NCBI RefSeq assembly: GCF_002209485.1
Contig: NZ_NJIX01000001.1
Span: 496,001-560,000 of the forward strand
DNA from: Achromobacter sp. HZ34
GTDB lineage: Bacteria; Pseudomonadota; Gammaproteobacteria; Burkholderiales; Burkholderiaceae_B
Direction: 5' to 3'
Length of the DNA stretch: 64,000 nucleotides
Shown piece after piece: positions 1 to 7,976 of the stretch (position 1 is its first letter; each line of letters opens with the position of its first letter). The position numbers and the translations under genes are program-made. The notes under the pieces were generated by a model. The model was not told where the DNA came from. It worked only from the letters and a program-made list of their open reading frames with translations, and searched no databases.

Positions 1-468
1 CGGGTCGCGGGTATAGGTGACGGCGCGCTGGTGGATATAGCGCGGGCAGTTGCCGTAGCTATGCACCACATCGATATGGGACAGCGAGCCGCCCGTGTGG
101 CGCAGCACGCCGTTCATGCGATTGCGCCGGCGGGTGGCCAGGTCGATGCCCAGCATGCCCACGGCGTCGCCATCCGCCAGGCCCTCATCGGCGGGATCGG
201 CGCTTTCCCGGGCGATGGCCACGTCCAGGCGCCGCGCATCGGGAGACGCCAGGAAGCCAGGCAGACCCGCCCGCAAGGTAGCCCAGGCCGTCCCGTCACG
301 CGCTACCGTCCCCAGCACGACGAACGGCAACTGCTCGAAAAACTCCCGATGCTGGTCGGGCATGTAATCGCGTACGAAGCGCCGGCCGACGTCGTCCATC
401 TTGGCCAGTACGCCCACGCGGGTCTGCATCGCCAGTTCACCGGCGTGCCAGGGAAGGGAAGTGGACAT
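1..468 (-). CDS. Pyridoxamine 5'-phosphate oxidase-like flavin-binding protein (partial)
   Basis: The N-terminal 156 residues are visible; the 3' end lies outside the window. The protein begins MSTSLPWHAGELAMQTRVGV and contains an FMN-binding split-barrel-like stretch (QLPFVVLGTVARDGTAWATL at about 46-65, then LASPDARRLDVA). The later segment SLSHIDVVHSYGNCPRYIHQ (about 129-148) is typical of bacterial PNPOx-related proteins, often fused to a ferredoxin-reductase module, so the full protein may be longer. The start is an ATG preceded by AAGGAA. It lies 66 nt downstream of the glutathione S-transferase gene on the same strand, so the two are probably co-transcribed. The substrate is unknown. 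Confidence 0.75.
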   Translation of the reverse strand, partial: MSTSLPWHAGELAMQTRVGVLAKMDDVGRRFVRDYMPDQHREFFEQLPFVVLGTVARDGTAWATLRAGLPGFLASPDARRLDVAIARESADPADEGLADGDAVGMLGIDLATRRRNRMNGVLRHTGGSLSHIDVVHSYGNCPRYIHQRAVTYTRDP

Positions 469-534
469 GGTGGTTCCTTGGAAGAGAGTGGACGGTCGCG
501 GCCGACGATGCCGGTGTTGAGTGGTACGGGCCGT

Positions 535-1146
535 TCAGGCGGTCAAGCCGACCGGCGTGCGCTGGAATTCGACGAAACCGGGCAGTGCTTCCACCCGTGC
601 CAGCCAGGCCCGCACGTTGGGGTAGTCCTTCAGGTCCACGAAGCCTTCGGGCGCACGGGCCGTATAGCTGTACAAGGCCACGTCGGCGATGGTCGGTTGC
701 GACCCCGCGATCCACGCGCTGTCCGCCAGCGTGTCGTCTATCCGCTTGAGCAGGACATGGGCACGAGCGATCGCCGCTTCGCCGTCGATGGGGGCAGCGA
801 ATACCGTGACCAGGCGCGCGGCGGCCGGACCGAAGGCGAGGTCGCCGGCGGCAACCGACAGCCAGCGCTGTACGGCGGCCGCTTCCTTGGGCGTCTCCGG
901 CAGCCAATCGGTCTTGCCGTACTTCTTGCTCAGGTAGACCAGGATGGCGTTGGAGTCGGCGATGACGGTGTCGCCATCGACCAGCACCGGCACCTGGCCG
1001 AAGGGATTGAGCTTGAGGAATTCGGGCTGCTTGTGGGCGCGGGCAGCCAGGTCGACGTCGATCAGTTCGAAGGGTTGCCCGATCAGGGACAGGAACAGGT
1101 GGGCGCGGTGGGAGTGGCCGGAGAGGGCGTGGCGATAGAGTTTCAT
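535..1146 (-). CDS. Glutathione S-transferase family protein
   Basis: This 203-residue protein has the usual two-domain cytosolic GST layout and length. Residues 1-80 form the thioredoxin-like glutathione-binding domain: [20 protein letters not shown] with candidate catalytic serines near 9-12, the cis-proline segment QVPVLVDGD, and DSNAILVYL, which binds the gamma-glutamyl end of glutathione. Residues 90-200 form the helical domain, with the N-capping/hydrophobic-staple-like segment [11 protein letters not shown]. It would conjugate glutathione to an electrophile or reduce a substrate in the cytoplasm; the substrate is not evident. A perfect inverted repeat at 1245-1266 lies about 100 nt upstream, between this gene and a LysR gene on the same strand. 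Confidence 0.9.
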   Translation of the reverse strand: MKLYRHALSGHSHRAHLFLSLIGQPFELIDVDLAARAHKQPEFLKLNPFGQVPVLVDGDTVIADSNAILVYLSKKYGKTDWLPETPKEAAAVQRWLSVAAGDLAFGPAAARLVTVFAAPIDGEAAIARAHVLLKRIDDTLADSAWIAGSQPTIADVALYSYTARAPEGFVDLKDYPNVRAWLARVEALPGFVEFQRTPVGLTA

Positions 1147-1244
1147 GGCAGCAGTCCTTATAGTTTCGGTTTCCGCACGTAATGTCGTGCTGGAATGAAT
1201 CTTAGGAGGACTGCTCGCCCAGAAAAACGGGGTACAGGAGAAGG

Positions 1245-1266
1245 TATTCTTCTTGGAAGAAGAATA
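1245..1266. promoter_or_regulatory. Perfect 10-bp inverted repeat upstream of the GST gene, putative operator
   Basis: The arms TATTCTTCTT and AAGAAGAATA are perfectly complementary and separated by GG. The site is AT-rich in a GC-rich genome. It contains a dyad-symmetric T-N11-A arrangement as in LysR-family boxes. It lies between the GST start (1146) and the stop of the adjacent LysR gene (1282), so it could be the binding site of that regulator. Function is inferred from position and symmetry only. Confidence 0.55.
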
Positions 1267-1281
1267 ATCCCTGCGGACTAC

Positions 1282-2184
1282 CTAGCCATTCAAGGACTTG
1301 TCGGCCCGTAGCGTATCGATGGCCAGGTCCAGGAACGCGCGCACCTTCTGCATGGCATGCCGGCCTTCGCGATGGATCACGTGTATGGGCGCGGGGGCCG
1401 GCTCGTAATCCGCCAGCACGACACGCAACTTGTCGTCCCACAGCTCGCCCGCGATCTGGTACGACAGCACGCGCGTCAGGCCTAGCCCGGCCACGGCCGC
1501 GGCGATGGCTGAATCGTTGGTGGTGGTGGCAAGCCGGGGCGTCAGGCGGTACGTGATGGCCGCGCCTTCATGCATGAAGCGCCATTCGGCCAGCGAGTTG
1601 ATGCTGGTGGTCTGGATCAGGGTGTGGCGCGCCAGGTCCTCCGGCGTGCGGGGCAGGCCATGTTCCTTCAGATAGGAGGGCGAGGCGCACACCACCCGGC
1701 GCACGCGGCCGACCGGAATGGCCTGCAGGCTGGAGCTGGGCAGCTCGCCGATACGCACGCCGACATCGACCCCTTCTTCGATCAGGTTGACGTTGCGGTC
1801 CAGCAGCAGGCAGTTCACTGCCACTTCGGGATAACGGCGCAGGTAGTCCACCACGATAGGCGTGACGTGCAGGGCGCCGAACAACACCGGGGCTGTCACC
1901 ACCAGATGGCCGCGCGGCGAAGCATGGGTGCCGGCGGCAGCCAGTTCGGCTTCCTCGATATCGCCCAGGATGCGCTTGCAGTTGTCGAAATAAGCGGCGC
2001 CGGTGTCCGTCGGCCGTACCACGCGGGTGGTACGGGTGAGCAGGCGCACGCCCAGATGGGCTTCGAGTTCGGTGACGACCCGGCTGACGACCGACAGCGA
2101 GATGTCGAGCTTGCGGGCTGCCGCGGTAAAACCGCCGCTTTCGACCACGGTGACGTAGGTCTTCATGGCCTGCATCAGGTCCAC
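1282..2184 (-). CDS. LysR-family transcriptional regulator
   Basis: About 300 residues, the normal LysR length. The N-terminal winged helix-turn-helix is clear (ESGGFTAAARKLDISLSVVS, then LEAHLGVRLLTRTTR) and is followed by a periplasmic-binding-like effector domain (HLVVTAPVLFGALHVTPIV, EEGVDVGVRIGEL, HTLIQTTSINSLAEW). This resembles the subgroup that regulates oxidoreductases and drug-response genes. I place the start at a GTG (2184) that has GGAG seven bases upstream and gives MDLMQAMKTYVTVVESGGF; a longer frame reaches 2289 but its extension is proline/arginine-rich and unlike the family. The regulator is on the same strand as and directly upstream of the GST gene, its probable target. 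Confidence 0.9.
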   Translation of the reverse strand: MDLMQAMKTYVTVVESGGFTAAARKLDISLSVVSRVVTELEAHLGVRLLTRTTRVVRPTDTGAAYFDNCKRILGDIEEAELAAAGTHASPRGHLVVTAPVLFGALHVTPIVVDYLRRYPEVAVNCLLLDRNVNLIEEGVDVGVRIGELPSSSLQAIPVGRVRRVVCASPSYLKEHGLPRTPEDLARHTLIQTTSINSLAEWRFMHEGAAITYRLTPRLATTTNDSAIAAAVAGLGLTRVLSYQIAGELWDDKLRVVLADYEPAPAPIHVIHREGRHAMQKVRAFLDLAIDTLRADKSLNG

Positions 2185-2319
2185 GGCGCTGCTCCGGTAA
2201 TGAGGTGCCAGGAGTATAGCCAGCCAGACCGCCGGCGGGCGGCGCGCGGCCGGCGGGACGAGAAGGGCGCCCATGAATGGAGCGCCCATGAAAAAGCGCC
2301 CGACCGAAGTGGGCGCCCT

Positions 2320-2349
2320 AAAAAAAAGCCCTCTGACGAGGGCTTTTTC
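2320..2349. terminator. Bidirectional rho-independent terminator
   Basis: The GCCCTC/GAGGGC stem (2328-2333 and 2338-2343) has a TGAC loop, an A-run on the left and a T-run on the right, so it can terminate in either direction. It lies about 30 nt downstream of the stop of the minus-strand cold-shock gene. Confidence 0.85.
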
Positions 2350-2377
2350 TAGCGATCGATGCGATCAGTCCGAAGAC

Positions 2378-2581
2378 TTACAGCGGAACGATCTTGGTGG
2401 CTTGCGGGCCTTTTTGACCCATGGCCGACACGTAGCTGACGCGTTGGTTTTCTTGCAGCGACTTGTAGCCTTCACCTTGGATTTCGGAGAAGTGGGCGAA
2501 CAGATCGTTGCCGCCTTTTTCCGGGGTGATGAAGCCAAAACCCTTTTCCGAATTAAACCACTTGACGATTCCGGTTTCCAT
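2378..2581 (-). CDS. Cold-shock protein, CspA family
   Basis: This 67-residue protein is one OB-fold cold-shock domain of standard length. It begins [20 protein letters not shown] and carries RNP-1 (KGFGFI, about 13-18) and RNP-2 (DLFAHFSEI, about 27-35). It binds single-stranded RNA and DNA and probably acts as an RNA chaperone. The C-terminal part, [20 protein letters not shown], also fits the family. The gene is monocistronic: a strong terminator follows at 2320-2349, and a long leader with a promoter candidate and a hairpin precedes it, as is usual for cold-shock mRNAs. Confidence 0.95.
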   Translation of the reverse strand: METGIVKWFNSEKGFGFITPEKGGNDLFAHFSEIQGEGYKSLQENQRVSYVSAMGQKGPQATKIVPL

Positions 2582-2656
2582 GAATTGAGATACCTTGATA
2601 AGTTGTGGACGCTAGTCCAGGATGGAGATGATCAAGGCAAGAACATGGACAGAAGT

Positions 2657-2677
2657 GTGTACAACTTGCTTGTACAC
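2657..2677. promoter_or_regulatory. Perfect 8-bp dyad in the cold-shock gene leader
   Basis: The arms GTGTACAA and TTGTACAC are separated by 5 nt. If the promoter candidate at 2686-2715 is used, the dyad falls at or just after +1 and would form a hairpin at the extreme 5' end of the csp mRNA. It could instead be a repressor operator. Confidence 0.5.
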
Positions 2678-2685
2678 GGAAGAAC

Positions 2686-2715
2686 ATTATCGGCGCACTT
2701 GAAAATCTGTGCTAA
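2686..2715 (-). promoter_or_regulatory. Candidate sigma-70 promoter of the cold-shock gene
   Basis: Read on the minus strand, TTAGCA (-35-like, 4/6) is followed after 18 nt by GATAAT (-10-like, 5/6). It lies about 105 nt upstream of the csp ATG, which would give a leader of roughly 100 nt. Confidence 0.4.
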
Positions 2716-2792
2716 CTATGCGGGCGCGTCAGCACAGAGTCAAGTTTTATTCGCAAATTGTTTTGCTGTCCGTGAAAAAACAGTCAAAAAAT

Positions 2793-3029
2793 TCAGTGAA
2801 ACCGCTCAAAAGGCTTCTCATCAATCCAAAGAAGGGATTTGCGCAATTTTGTAACGAGGTCTTGGACCTGCTCATGACTCAGCAGGAATACCTCGCTGGA
2901 CTCGTCGATGGCTTCCATGCCAGGCTCGGACCGGCTGATGCGCAAGAGGACCGTGTCGCTGGGTCCGGCAAGGGCGCCGACCTCGATAGTAGTGACGTGG
3001 GTAGGGCCTTCAAGTTCGATCGTCTCCAT
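2793..3029 (-). CDS. Small hypothetical protein
   Basis: A 78-residue protein beginning METIELEGPTHVTTIEVGAL and ending in a basic/aromatic tail (KPFERFH). I see no signal peptide, membrane segment or recognised domain. The chain is rich in acidic residues and looks like a small alpha/beta fold (SEVFLLSHEQVQDLVTKLRK is probably a helix). The ATG at 3029 is preceded by AGAAGG at good spacing; the upstream extension to 3125 is arginine/proline-rich and unlikely. It is probably a conserved lineage-specific gene. Function is unknown. Confidence 0.65.
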   Translation of the reverse strand: METIELEGPTHVTTIEVGALAGPSDTVLLRISRSEPGMEAIDESSEVFLLSHEQVQDLVTKLRKSLLWIDEKPFERFH

Positions 3030-3312
3030 GGATGAGTTGCCTTCTGTTACGCGTCCCGGCATCCGCTTCTGTTCACACCTGATGGAGCAGGGTCGCTGGC
3101 TAAGGGGAGGCTCATCAGAGCCCATGAGGGTCGAGGGGTAGCGCTATTTGCCGTCTGTGAAACCGTCTCCGAAAAACCACACAGTGCCTTAAGCCTATCA
3201 CGGCAGAGCGCCTCCGGGGAGCAACCCTCCCAAACGGCCGGCGATCCTCCACAATCTGACGCTTCCCTTATCGGGATGCCCGTATTCCGCTGCCCCGATC
3301 AGGCTTCCTGGA

Positions 3313-4743
3313 TCAGGCTTCCATGACCAGCGTGCGGCGCACCTCGACAAAAGCCGCGGCGGCGGTCTCGGCCAAGGCATGCCGGCCGTTCTGCACACGG
3401 GGCTGGCCCGCCACCCAGGCATTGGCAATGGCCGATGTGCGGTGGCTGCCAAACACATGGGCAGACAGCATGTCGCGGGCGGGCAACCCGGCCAGGGCCA
3501 CGTGGGCGGGATCCAGCTCAAGGAAATCGGCCTGGGCGCCCGGCACCAATCCGTCCACCGGCCGGCCACTGGCCTGGGCGCCACCGGCCACGGCCGCCAG
3601 GGTCAGGGCGGTGGCGACGTGAGGCTGGCCCGGATCGGCCATGACATTGCGCTGGCGCGTGGTCAGGCGCAAGCCGTATTCCAGCCACTGCAGTTCCTCG
3701 GCCGCATTGACGGTGGCATGGCTATCGGACCCCACCCCCCAGCGGCCGCCGCCTTCGCGCCAGTGCGCCATATCGAAGAATCCATCGCCCAGATTGGCCT
3801 CCGTCGTGGGGCAGAGACCCGCAACCGCGCCGCTGCGGGCGGCGTCAAAGGTTTCGGCGGGTGTCATGTGGGTGGCGTGGACCAGGCACCAGCGCGGTCC
3901 CACGGGCGCGTGTTCCAGCAGCCAGCGCACGGGCGGCAGGCCACTCCAGGCGATGCAGTCCTCGACTTCCTTGGTCTGTTCCGCGATGTGGATATGGATG
4001 GGGGCGGTGGGGTCCAGGGCGTCCAGGCCGGCCAGGGCTTCTTTCAGCGTGTCGGGCGGCACGGCGCGCAGGGAGTGCGGCGCCAGGCCCAGGCGGGCGC
4101 CCTGCGCATCGCACAGCGGTTTCAGCGTGCCGAGCAAGCGCAGCATGGCGTCGGTGCCGTGCAGGAAGCGGCGCTGGCCCGCATGCGGCGCGGCGCCGCC
4201 GAAGCCGCCGGTCTGGTACAGCACGGGCAATAACGTCAAGCCCATGCCGGTGCGCTGGGCGGCGCGCAGGATGGCCATGGCCATGTCGGGCTGGGGCGCG
4301 TAGGGCTGGCCCTGGGGATCGTGATGCAGGTAATGGAATTCGCAGACGCTGGTGTAGCCGGCTTCCAGCATTTCGACATAGAGCCAGGTGGCGATCGCCT
4401 CCACCTGGGCGGGATCGATGCGGCTGGCGCAGCGGTACATCAGGTCGCGCCAGCTCCAGAAGCTGTCCGCCGCCTGCGCGCGATATTCGGTCAGGCCGCA
4501 GAAGCCGCGCTGGAATGCGTGGGAGTGCAGATTCGGCATGCCGGGGATCAGCGGGCCGGCGGCGCGGGCTTGCCCCGTAGCGGGGGCGACACCGGCGCTG
4601 ACATCGGTGAGGCGGCCTTGCGGGTCCCAGGTCAGGGCGACATCGCGCGCCCAGCCGGTGGGCAGCAGGGCATCGGCGGCCCAGATCGAGGACGATGCCG
4701 CTGATGCGGTGTCGGCGGAAGGCAGGGAGCTTGCAGGCTTCAT
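3313..4743 (-). CDS. hutF: Formimidoylglutamate deiminase
   Basis: This 476-residue amidohydrolase-superfamily enzyme would convert N-formimidoyl-L-glutamate to N-formyl-L-glutamate and ammonia in the five-step histidine degradation route. Metal-site motifs are visible: PNLHSHAFQRG (about 70-80), HIHIAEQTKEVEDC (about 249-262), VHATHMT and GVGSDSHATVN (about 337-347). Length and the motif after the first histidine pair (GLTEYRAQAADSFWSWRDLMY) fit HutF rather than guanine deaminase or AtzB-type enzymes. The start follows GAGAAG, 15 nt after the hutD stop, as the last gene of the operon. No hutH, hutU, hutI or hutG is present in the window. Confidence 0.93.
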   Translation of the reverse strand: MKPASSLPSADTASAASSSIWAADALLPTGWARDVALTWDPQGRLTDVSAGVAPATGQARAAGPLIPGMPNLHSHAFQRGFCGLTEYRAQAADSFWSWRDLMYRCASRIDPAQVEAIATWLYVEMLEAGYTSVCEFHYLHHDPQGQPYAPQPDMAMAILRAAQRTGMGLTLLPVLYQTGGFGGAAPHAGQRRFLHGTDAMLRLLGTLKPLCDAQGARLGLAPHSLRAVPPDTLKEALAGLDALDPTAPIHIHIAEQTKEVEDCIAWSGLPPVRWLLEHAPVGPRWCLVHATHMTPAETFDAARSGAVAGLCPTTEANLGDGFFDMAHWREGGGRWGVGSDSHATVNAAEELQWLEYGLRLTTRQRNVMADPGQPHVATALTLAAVAGGAQASGRPVDGLVPGAQADFLELDPAHVALAGLPARDMLSAHVFGSHRTSAIANAWVAGQPRVQNGRHALAETAAAAFVEVRRTLVMEA

Positions 4744-4758
4744 AGTGCTTCTCGGGCT

Positions 4759-5472
4759 TCAGGCGGATTTCGGTTGGGGCGCATGGCCGTCGCCGCCTGT
4801 CGGGTGGGGCACGGCGGAGATATCGAAGGAAACGGCGATCAGTCCCGAGCCGTTGTCAGCGGCAGGCTTCACGCGCCACGCCTGCGAGGTTTGGGCCCAC
4901 CACAGGCCTGCATCCGGGGCCAGGGAGTGGCAGGCGCCATCGCCGCCCGGGTCGGCGTGTATTCCAGACGCTTGCGTGGCGGCATGTATTCCGGCGACTT
5001 GCGTGCCGGCGTCGTGCACTTCCCAGCCTCCGCCCACGGCCAGCAACAAGCCGTGGGACGCGGCGGGCAACTCGCCGGCCTGCCAGATGACGGTCACGCG
5101 TGCACGGACGGCGCCGCGCCGGCTCATCACATTGAAATCTTCCGACGCGCCGCCCTGCAGGACGCAGTCGACGTCCACGTCGCCGGGGAATGCGAAGGGC
5201 AGCAACGTTTCGGTCAGCGCGTGCGTTTGCGCCGGGAAGCCCCCGCGCAGCATCACGCCGGCTCCGCTCAGCAAGGTGATGACGCGGTCCACATCGGCGA
5301 AGCGGGAAAACGGCCCGGCGGCGTCGATACGGGCGACGCTGATGCGCCACAGGAAATCCTGCACGCTCGCGCCGGGCGGCCAGCAGGCGATTTCGCGCGT
5401 GGTGCCGCCGCCGTTCTTCCAGGGCTGGGCGGGAACGTCGGCCAGGCGGAAGGGCGTGACGGCGCCGGTCAT
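4759..5472 (-). CDS. hutD: HutD family protein
   Basis: HutD proteins are cupin-like accessory proteins of histidine utilisation, proposed to limit pathway flux. The hallmark FRLADVPAQPWKNGGGTTREI sits at the N-terminus if translation starts at the ATG at 5472 (237 residues), with WRISVARIDAAGPFSRFADVDRVI following. A longer GTG frame reaches 5526, but its first 18 codons lie partly in a sequence duplicated from the end of the neighbouring ATPase gene, so I prefer 5472. A 27-nt tandem duplication in the C-terminal half (4957-5010) gives TQVAGIHAA/TQASGIHAD. The gene lies between the ABC transporter genes and hutF on the same strand. Confidence 0.85.
   Translation of the reverse strand: MTGAVTPFRLADVPAQPWKNGGGTTREIACWPPGASVQDFLWRISVARIDAAGPFSRFADVDRVITLLSGAGVMLRGGFPAQTHALTETLLPFAFPGDVDVDCVLQGGASEDFNVMSRRGAVRARVTVIWQAGELPAASHGLLLAVGGGWEVHDAGTQVAGIHAATQASGIHADPGGDGACHSLAPDAGLWWAQTSQAWRVKPAADNGSGLIAVSFDISAVPHPTGGDGHAPQPKSA
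4957..5010. repeat. 27-nt tandem duplication inside hutD
   Basis: Two adjacent 27-nt units (4957-4983, 4984-5010) each start with TGTATTCC after one base and share CTTGCGTG near the end. They encode a degenerate nine-residue repeat in HutD, reading frame preserved, probably in a surface loop. Confidence 0.7.
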
Positions 5473-5508
5473 GGCTGCCTGGCTGCCAGCCTTGTTGCTC
5501 GAAGGGAG

Positions 5509-5585
5509 ATCAGCCACGTTCAGCACCGCCTAATGCTTGAAATTGAATCGCTTGAAGATGAATCAGCCACGTTTCAGCACCGCCT
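5509..5585. repeat. Direct repeat of about 23 bp spanning the ATPase-hutD junction
   Basis: ATCAGCCACGTT(T)CAGCACCGCCT occurs at 5509-5531 and again at 5562-5585, differing by one T. The right copy encodes the last codons of the ABC ATPase; the left copy lies just upstream of the hutD coding region. This looks like a short local duplication of the ATPase 3' end. Confidence 0.75.
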
Positions 5586-6357
5586 GCAGGAATTCGCGCG
5601 TCCTGGCCTGGGTCGGCGCGGTGAAGATCCGCGACGGCGGACCGGCTTCGATGATGCCCCCATGGTCCATCACCACCACCACGTCCGCCACTTCCTGCGC
5701 GAACGCCATTTCGTGGGTCACCACCATCATGGTCATGCCTTCCGCGGCCAGCAGCTTCATGACCTTCAGTACTTCGCCGACCAATTCGGGATCCAGCGCC
5801 GACGTGGGCTCGTCGAACAGCATGACACGCGGCTGCATGGCCAGGGCGCGAGCAATGGCGACGCGCTGCTTCTGGCCCCCCGACAGGCTGGCGGGCATGG
5901 CGTCGGCCTTGTGGGCCAGGCCCACTTTCTCCAGCAGCGCGCGGGCCTCGTGCTCCGCCTGCTTGCGCGAGATGCCGCGCAGCTTGCGCGGGCCCAGCGT
6001 GACGTTGTGCAGCACGTTCAGGTGGGCGAACAGGTTGAAGGACTGGAACACCATGCCCACTTCTTCGCGCAGCTTGTTGAGCTGGCTGTCGGGCAGCATG
6101 ACGCCGTCGGTCAACAGCGGCCGGCCGCAGATGTCGATGTCACCTTCCTGGGCCAATTCCAGCCCGTTGCAGCAACGCAGCAGCGTGCTCTTGCCCGAAC
6201 CGCTGGGCCCGATCACCACGACGACCTGCGAAGGCATGATATCGAGATCGATGCCCTGCAGCACGACGTTGTCGCCGTAGGCCTTGACCAATTGGCGGAT
6301 GCTGATCATGGGTTGCATGGCGTGGTCTACCTGGCCTGCTTGATCGTGCATGGTCAT
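5563..6357 (-). CDS. Polar amino acid ABC transporter, ATP-binding protein
   Basis: This 264-residue ATPase of the HisP/GlnQ class powers amino acid import. Walker A is GPSGSGKST, the signature is LSGGQKQR and Walker B is [12 protein letters not shown]; the D-loop and H-loop (VVTHEMAF) are also present. The ATG at 6357 overlaps the permease stop by 4 nt (ATGA), implying translational coupling. The first 17 residues ([17 protein letters not shown]) precede the usual [11 protein letters not shown] start, so initiation at an internal ATG is possible. The neighbouring hutD and hutF suggest histidine, urocanate or a related compound as ligand. Confidence 0.93.
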   Translation of the reverse strand: MTMHDQAGQVDHAMQPMISIRQLVKAYGDNVVLQGIDLDIMPSQVVVVIGPSGSGKSTLLRCCNGLELAQEGDIDICGRPLLTDGVMLPDSQLNKLREEVGMVFQSFNLFAHLNVLHNVTLGPRKLRGISRKQAEHEARALLEKVGLAHKADAMPASLSGGQKQRVAIARALAMQPRVMLFDEPTSALDPELVGEVLKVMKLLAAEGMTMMVVTHEMAFAQEVADVVVVMDHGGIIEAGPPSRIFTAPTQARTREFLQAVLKRG

Positions 6358-7022
6358 TGCACCATCCCTCCGGCGCGCAGGCGCAATTCGATACGCCGCA
6401 ACGCAAACGTGGTCACGCCCGTCAAGACGAAATAGATCACCGCGATGGCCAGATACACCTCCAGCGAACGGTAGGACACGGAAATGATCTTCTGTCCTTC
6501 GTGCATCACGTCGTGGATGGTCAGCAGGGACACCAGCGCGGAATTCTTGATCAGGGCGATGAACTCGTTGCCCAGCGGCGGAATCATGCGCACGAATGCT
6601 TGCGGCAGTACCACGCTGGTCATGGCCATATGCCCCGGCATGCCCAGCGACCGGGCCGCCTCGACCTGGCCGCGGTCGATGGACTGGATGGATCCCCGGA
6701 CGATCTCCGAGACATAAGCGCCGCTGTAGATGGCCAGCCCGATCATGCCGCAGACGAAGGCCGGCAGCGTGATGCCGAACTGCGGCAAGCCAAAGAACAG
6801 GATGAACAGCTGCACCAGCAGGGGCGTGCCGCGGATCGCCGCCACATACGTGGAGCACAGGCCGTAGATCACCCAGCGGCGCGGATCCAGGCGGCCGATG
6901 CCCACCAGCAGACCGATCAGACTGCCAAGCAGCAGCGACACGGAGACGATTTCTATCGTCACCGCGGCGCCTCGGAGCAGGTCGGGCCAACCGGCCCAGA
7001 CCGGGGAGAAATCAAGATCCAT
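6354..7022 (-). CDS. Polar amino acid ABC transporter, permease
   Basis: A 222-residue inner-membrane permease of the His/Glu/Gln/Arg/opine (HEQRo) class. The N-terminal membrane segment [20 protein letters not shown] and the family motif [20 protein letters not shown] are visible. The EAA loop that docks to the ATPase is [20 protein letters not shown]. About five membrane helices can be traced. The ATG is preceded by GAGG. A single permease gene here implies a homodimeric channel working with the downstream ATPase and the upstream receptor. Confidence 0.93.
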   Translation of the reverse strand: MDLDFSPVWAGWPDLLRGAAVTIEIVSVSLLLGSLIGLLVGIGRLDPRRWVIYGLCSTYVAAIRGTPLLVQLFILFFGLPQFGITLPAFVCGMIGLAIYSGAYVSEIVRGSIQSIDRGQVEAARSLGMPGHMAMTSVVLPQAFVRMIPPLGNEFIALIKNSALVSLLTIHDVMHEGQKIISVSYRSLEVYLAIAVIYFVLTGVTTFALRRIELRLRAGGMVQ

Positions 7023-7092
7023 TCAGTACCTCAGGACTAACACGGTTGCGAGCGCAGGGGGCGCGGTGGTCGACCCCTGCGTTGCGGAACCT

Positions 7093-7845
7093 TCAATTGC
7101 TGAACCACTTCTTGACGATCGCGTCGTAGGTGCCATCCGCCTTCAACTGCACCAGCGCCTTGTTCAACGCGGCGGTCAGTTCAGGCATGTCCTTGCGCAC
7201 CGCCATGCCGTAGGCTTCGGTGGTCAGTTGTTCAGGCAGGACCTTCAGGCCACCGCGGGTGCGCACGTATTGATAGGCGGCGGGCAGGCCCGTGACCGCG
7301 GCGTCGGCGCGGCCGATGGCGACCAGGTTGAACATCTGGTCGTTCTTCTCCACTTCCACCAGCTTGACGCCGGGGTAGGCTTCCTTCACGAAGCTCACCG
7401 ACTTCGTACCGACCTGCACGCTGACCTGCTTGCCGTCCAGGTCCTTGGGCGACTTGATGCTGCTGTTGTCAGCCTTGACCATGGCGACCAGGCCGCCGGC
7501 ATAGTAGGAATCGCCGAAGTCGACGACCTTGCGGCGTTCGTCGGTGATGTAGATGGCCGAGACCGCCATGTCGAAGCGCTTGGACACCAGGCCCGGGATC
7601 AGGCCTTTGAAGTCGATCTGGGTCCATTCGACTTTCTTGCCCATGGCCTTGGCCAGGGCTTCAGTCAGTTCCACGTCGAAGCCGGTCATCTTGCCGTTCT
7701 CGACGAATTCCATGGGCGGGAAGGTGGCATCGGTGACCACGCGAATCACGTCCTGATCGGCCAGGGCGGACGCGGGCGTGACGGCCCAGGCCAGGGGACA
7801 CAAGGCAAGCGCGGCCTGCAGGACACGGCGACGGAGGGTTTTCAT
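7093..7845 (-). CDS. Amino acid ABC transporter substrate-binding protein
   Basis: A 250-residue periplasmic receptor of the SBP_bac_3 family. It has a Sec signal peptide (MKTLRRRVLQAALALCPLAW, cleavage after ASA or nearby), then the class motif IRVVTDATFPPMEFVENGK and GFDVELTEALAKAMGKKVEW. Later segments (ISAIYITDERRKVVDFGDSY-like VSAIYITDERRKVVDF; LDGKQVSVQVGTKS) fit basic/polar amino acid receptors. I use the ATG with AGGAG upstream; a longer frame reaches 7884 but lacks a signal peptide at its start. It is the first transporter gene of the hutD/hutF operon. Confidence 0.93.
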   Translation of the reverse strand: MKTLRRRVLQAALALCPLAWAVTPASALADQDVIRVVTDATFPPMEFVENGKMTGFDVELTEALAKAMGKKVEWTQIDFKGLIPGLVSKRFDMAVSAIYITDERRKVVDFGDSYYAGGLVAMVKADNSSIKSPKDLDGKQVSVQVGTKSVSFVKEAYPGVKLVEVEKNDQMFNLVAIGRADAAVTGLPAAYQYVRTRGGLKVLPEQLTTEAYGMAVRKDMPELTAALNKALVQLKADGTYDAIVKKWFSN

Positions 7846-7976
7846 GAGAGGCTCCTGGGAAGTTGAAAGGACATCGATCGGCAACGCGGGCCGGGTTAAT
7901 GCAAAAAGGACATCGGCCTCCGGCCTGAGCCGGGGAAAGCAGAATCACGTGCTAGGGCAATGCACGTCAGGCAGAA

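Noticed and set aside
31-1182. A 383-codon plus-strand frame over the first two genes
   Set aside because: The opposite strand encodes a PNPOx-like protein and a GST with good ribosome sites.
4774-6435. A 553-codon plus-strand frame over hutD and the ABC ATPase
   Set aside because: The His-rich run (VHHHHHVRH) is the reverse reading of the ATPase H-loop/Met-Val region, not a metal-binding protein.
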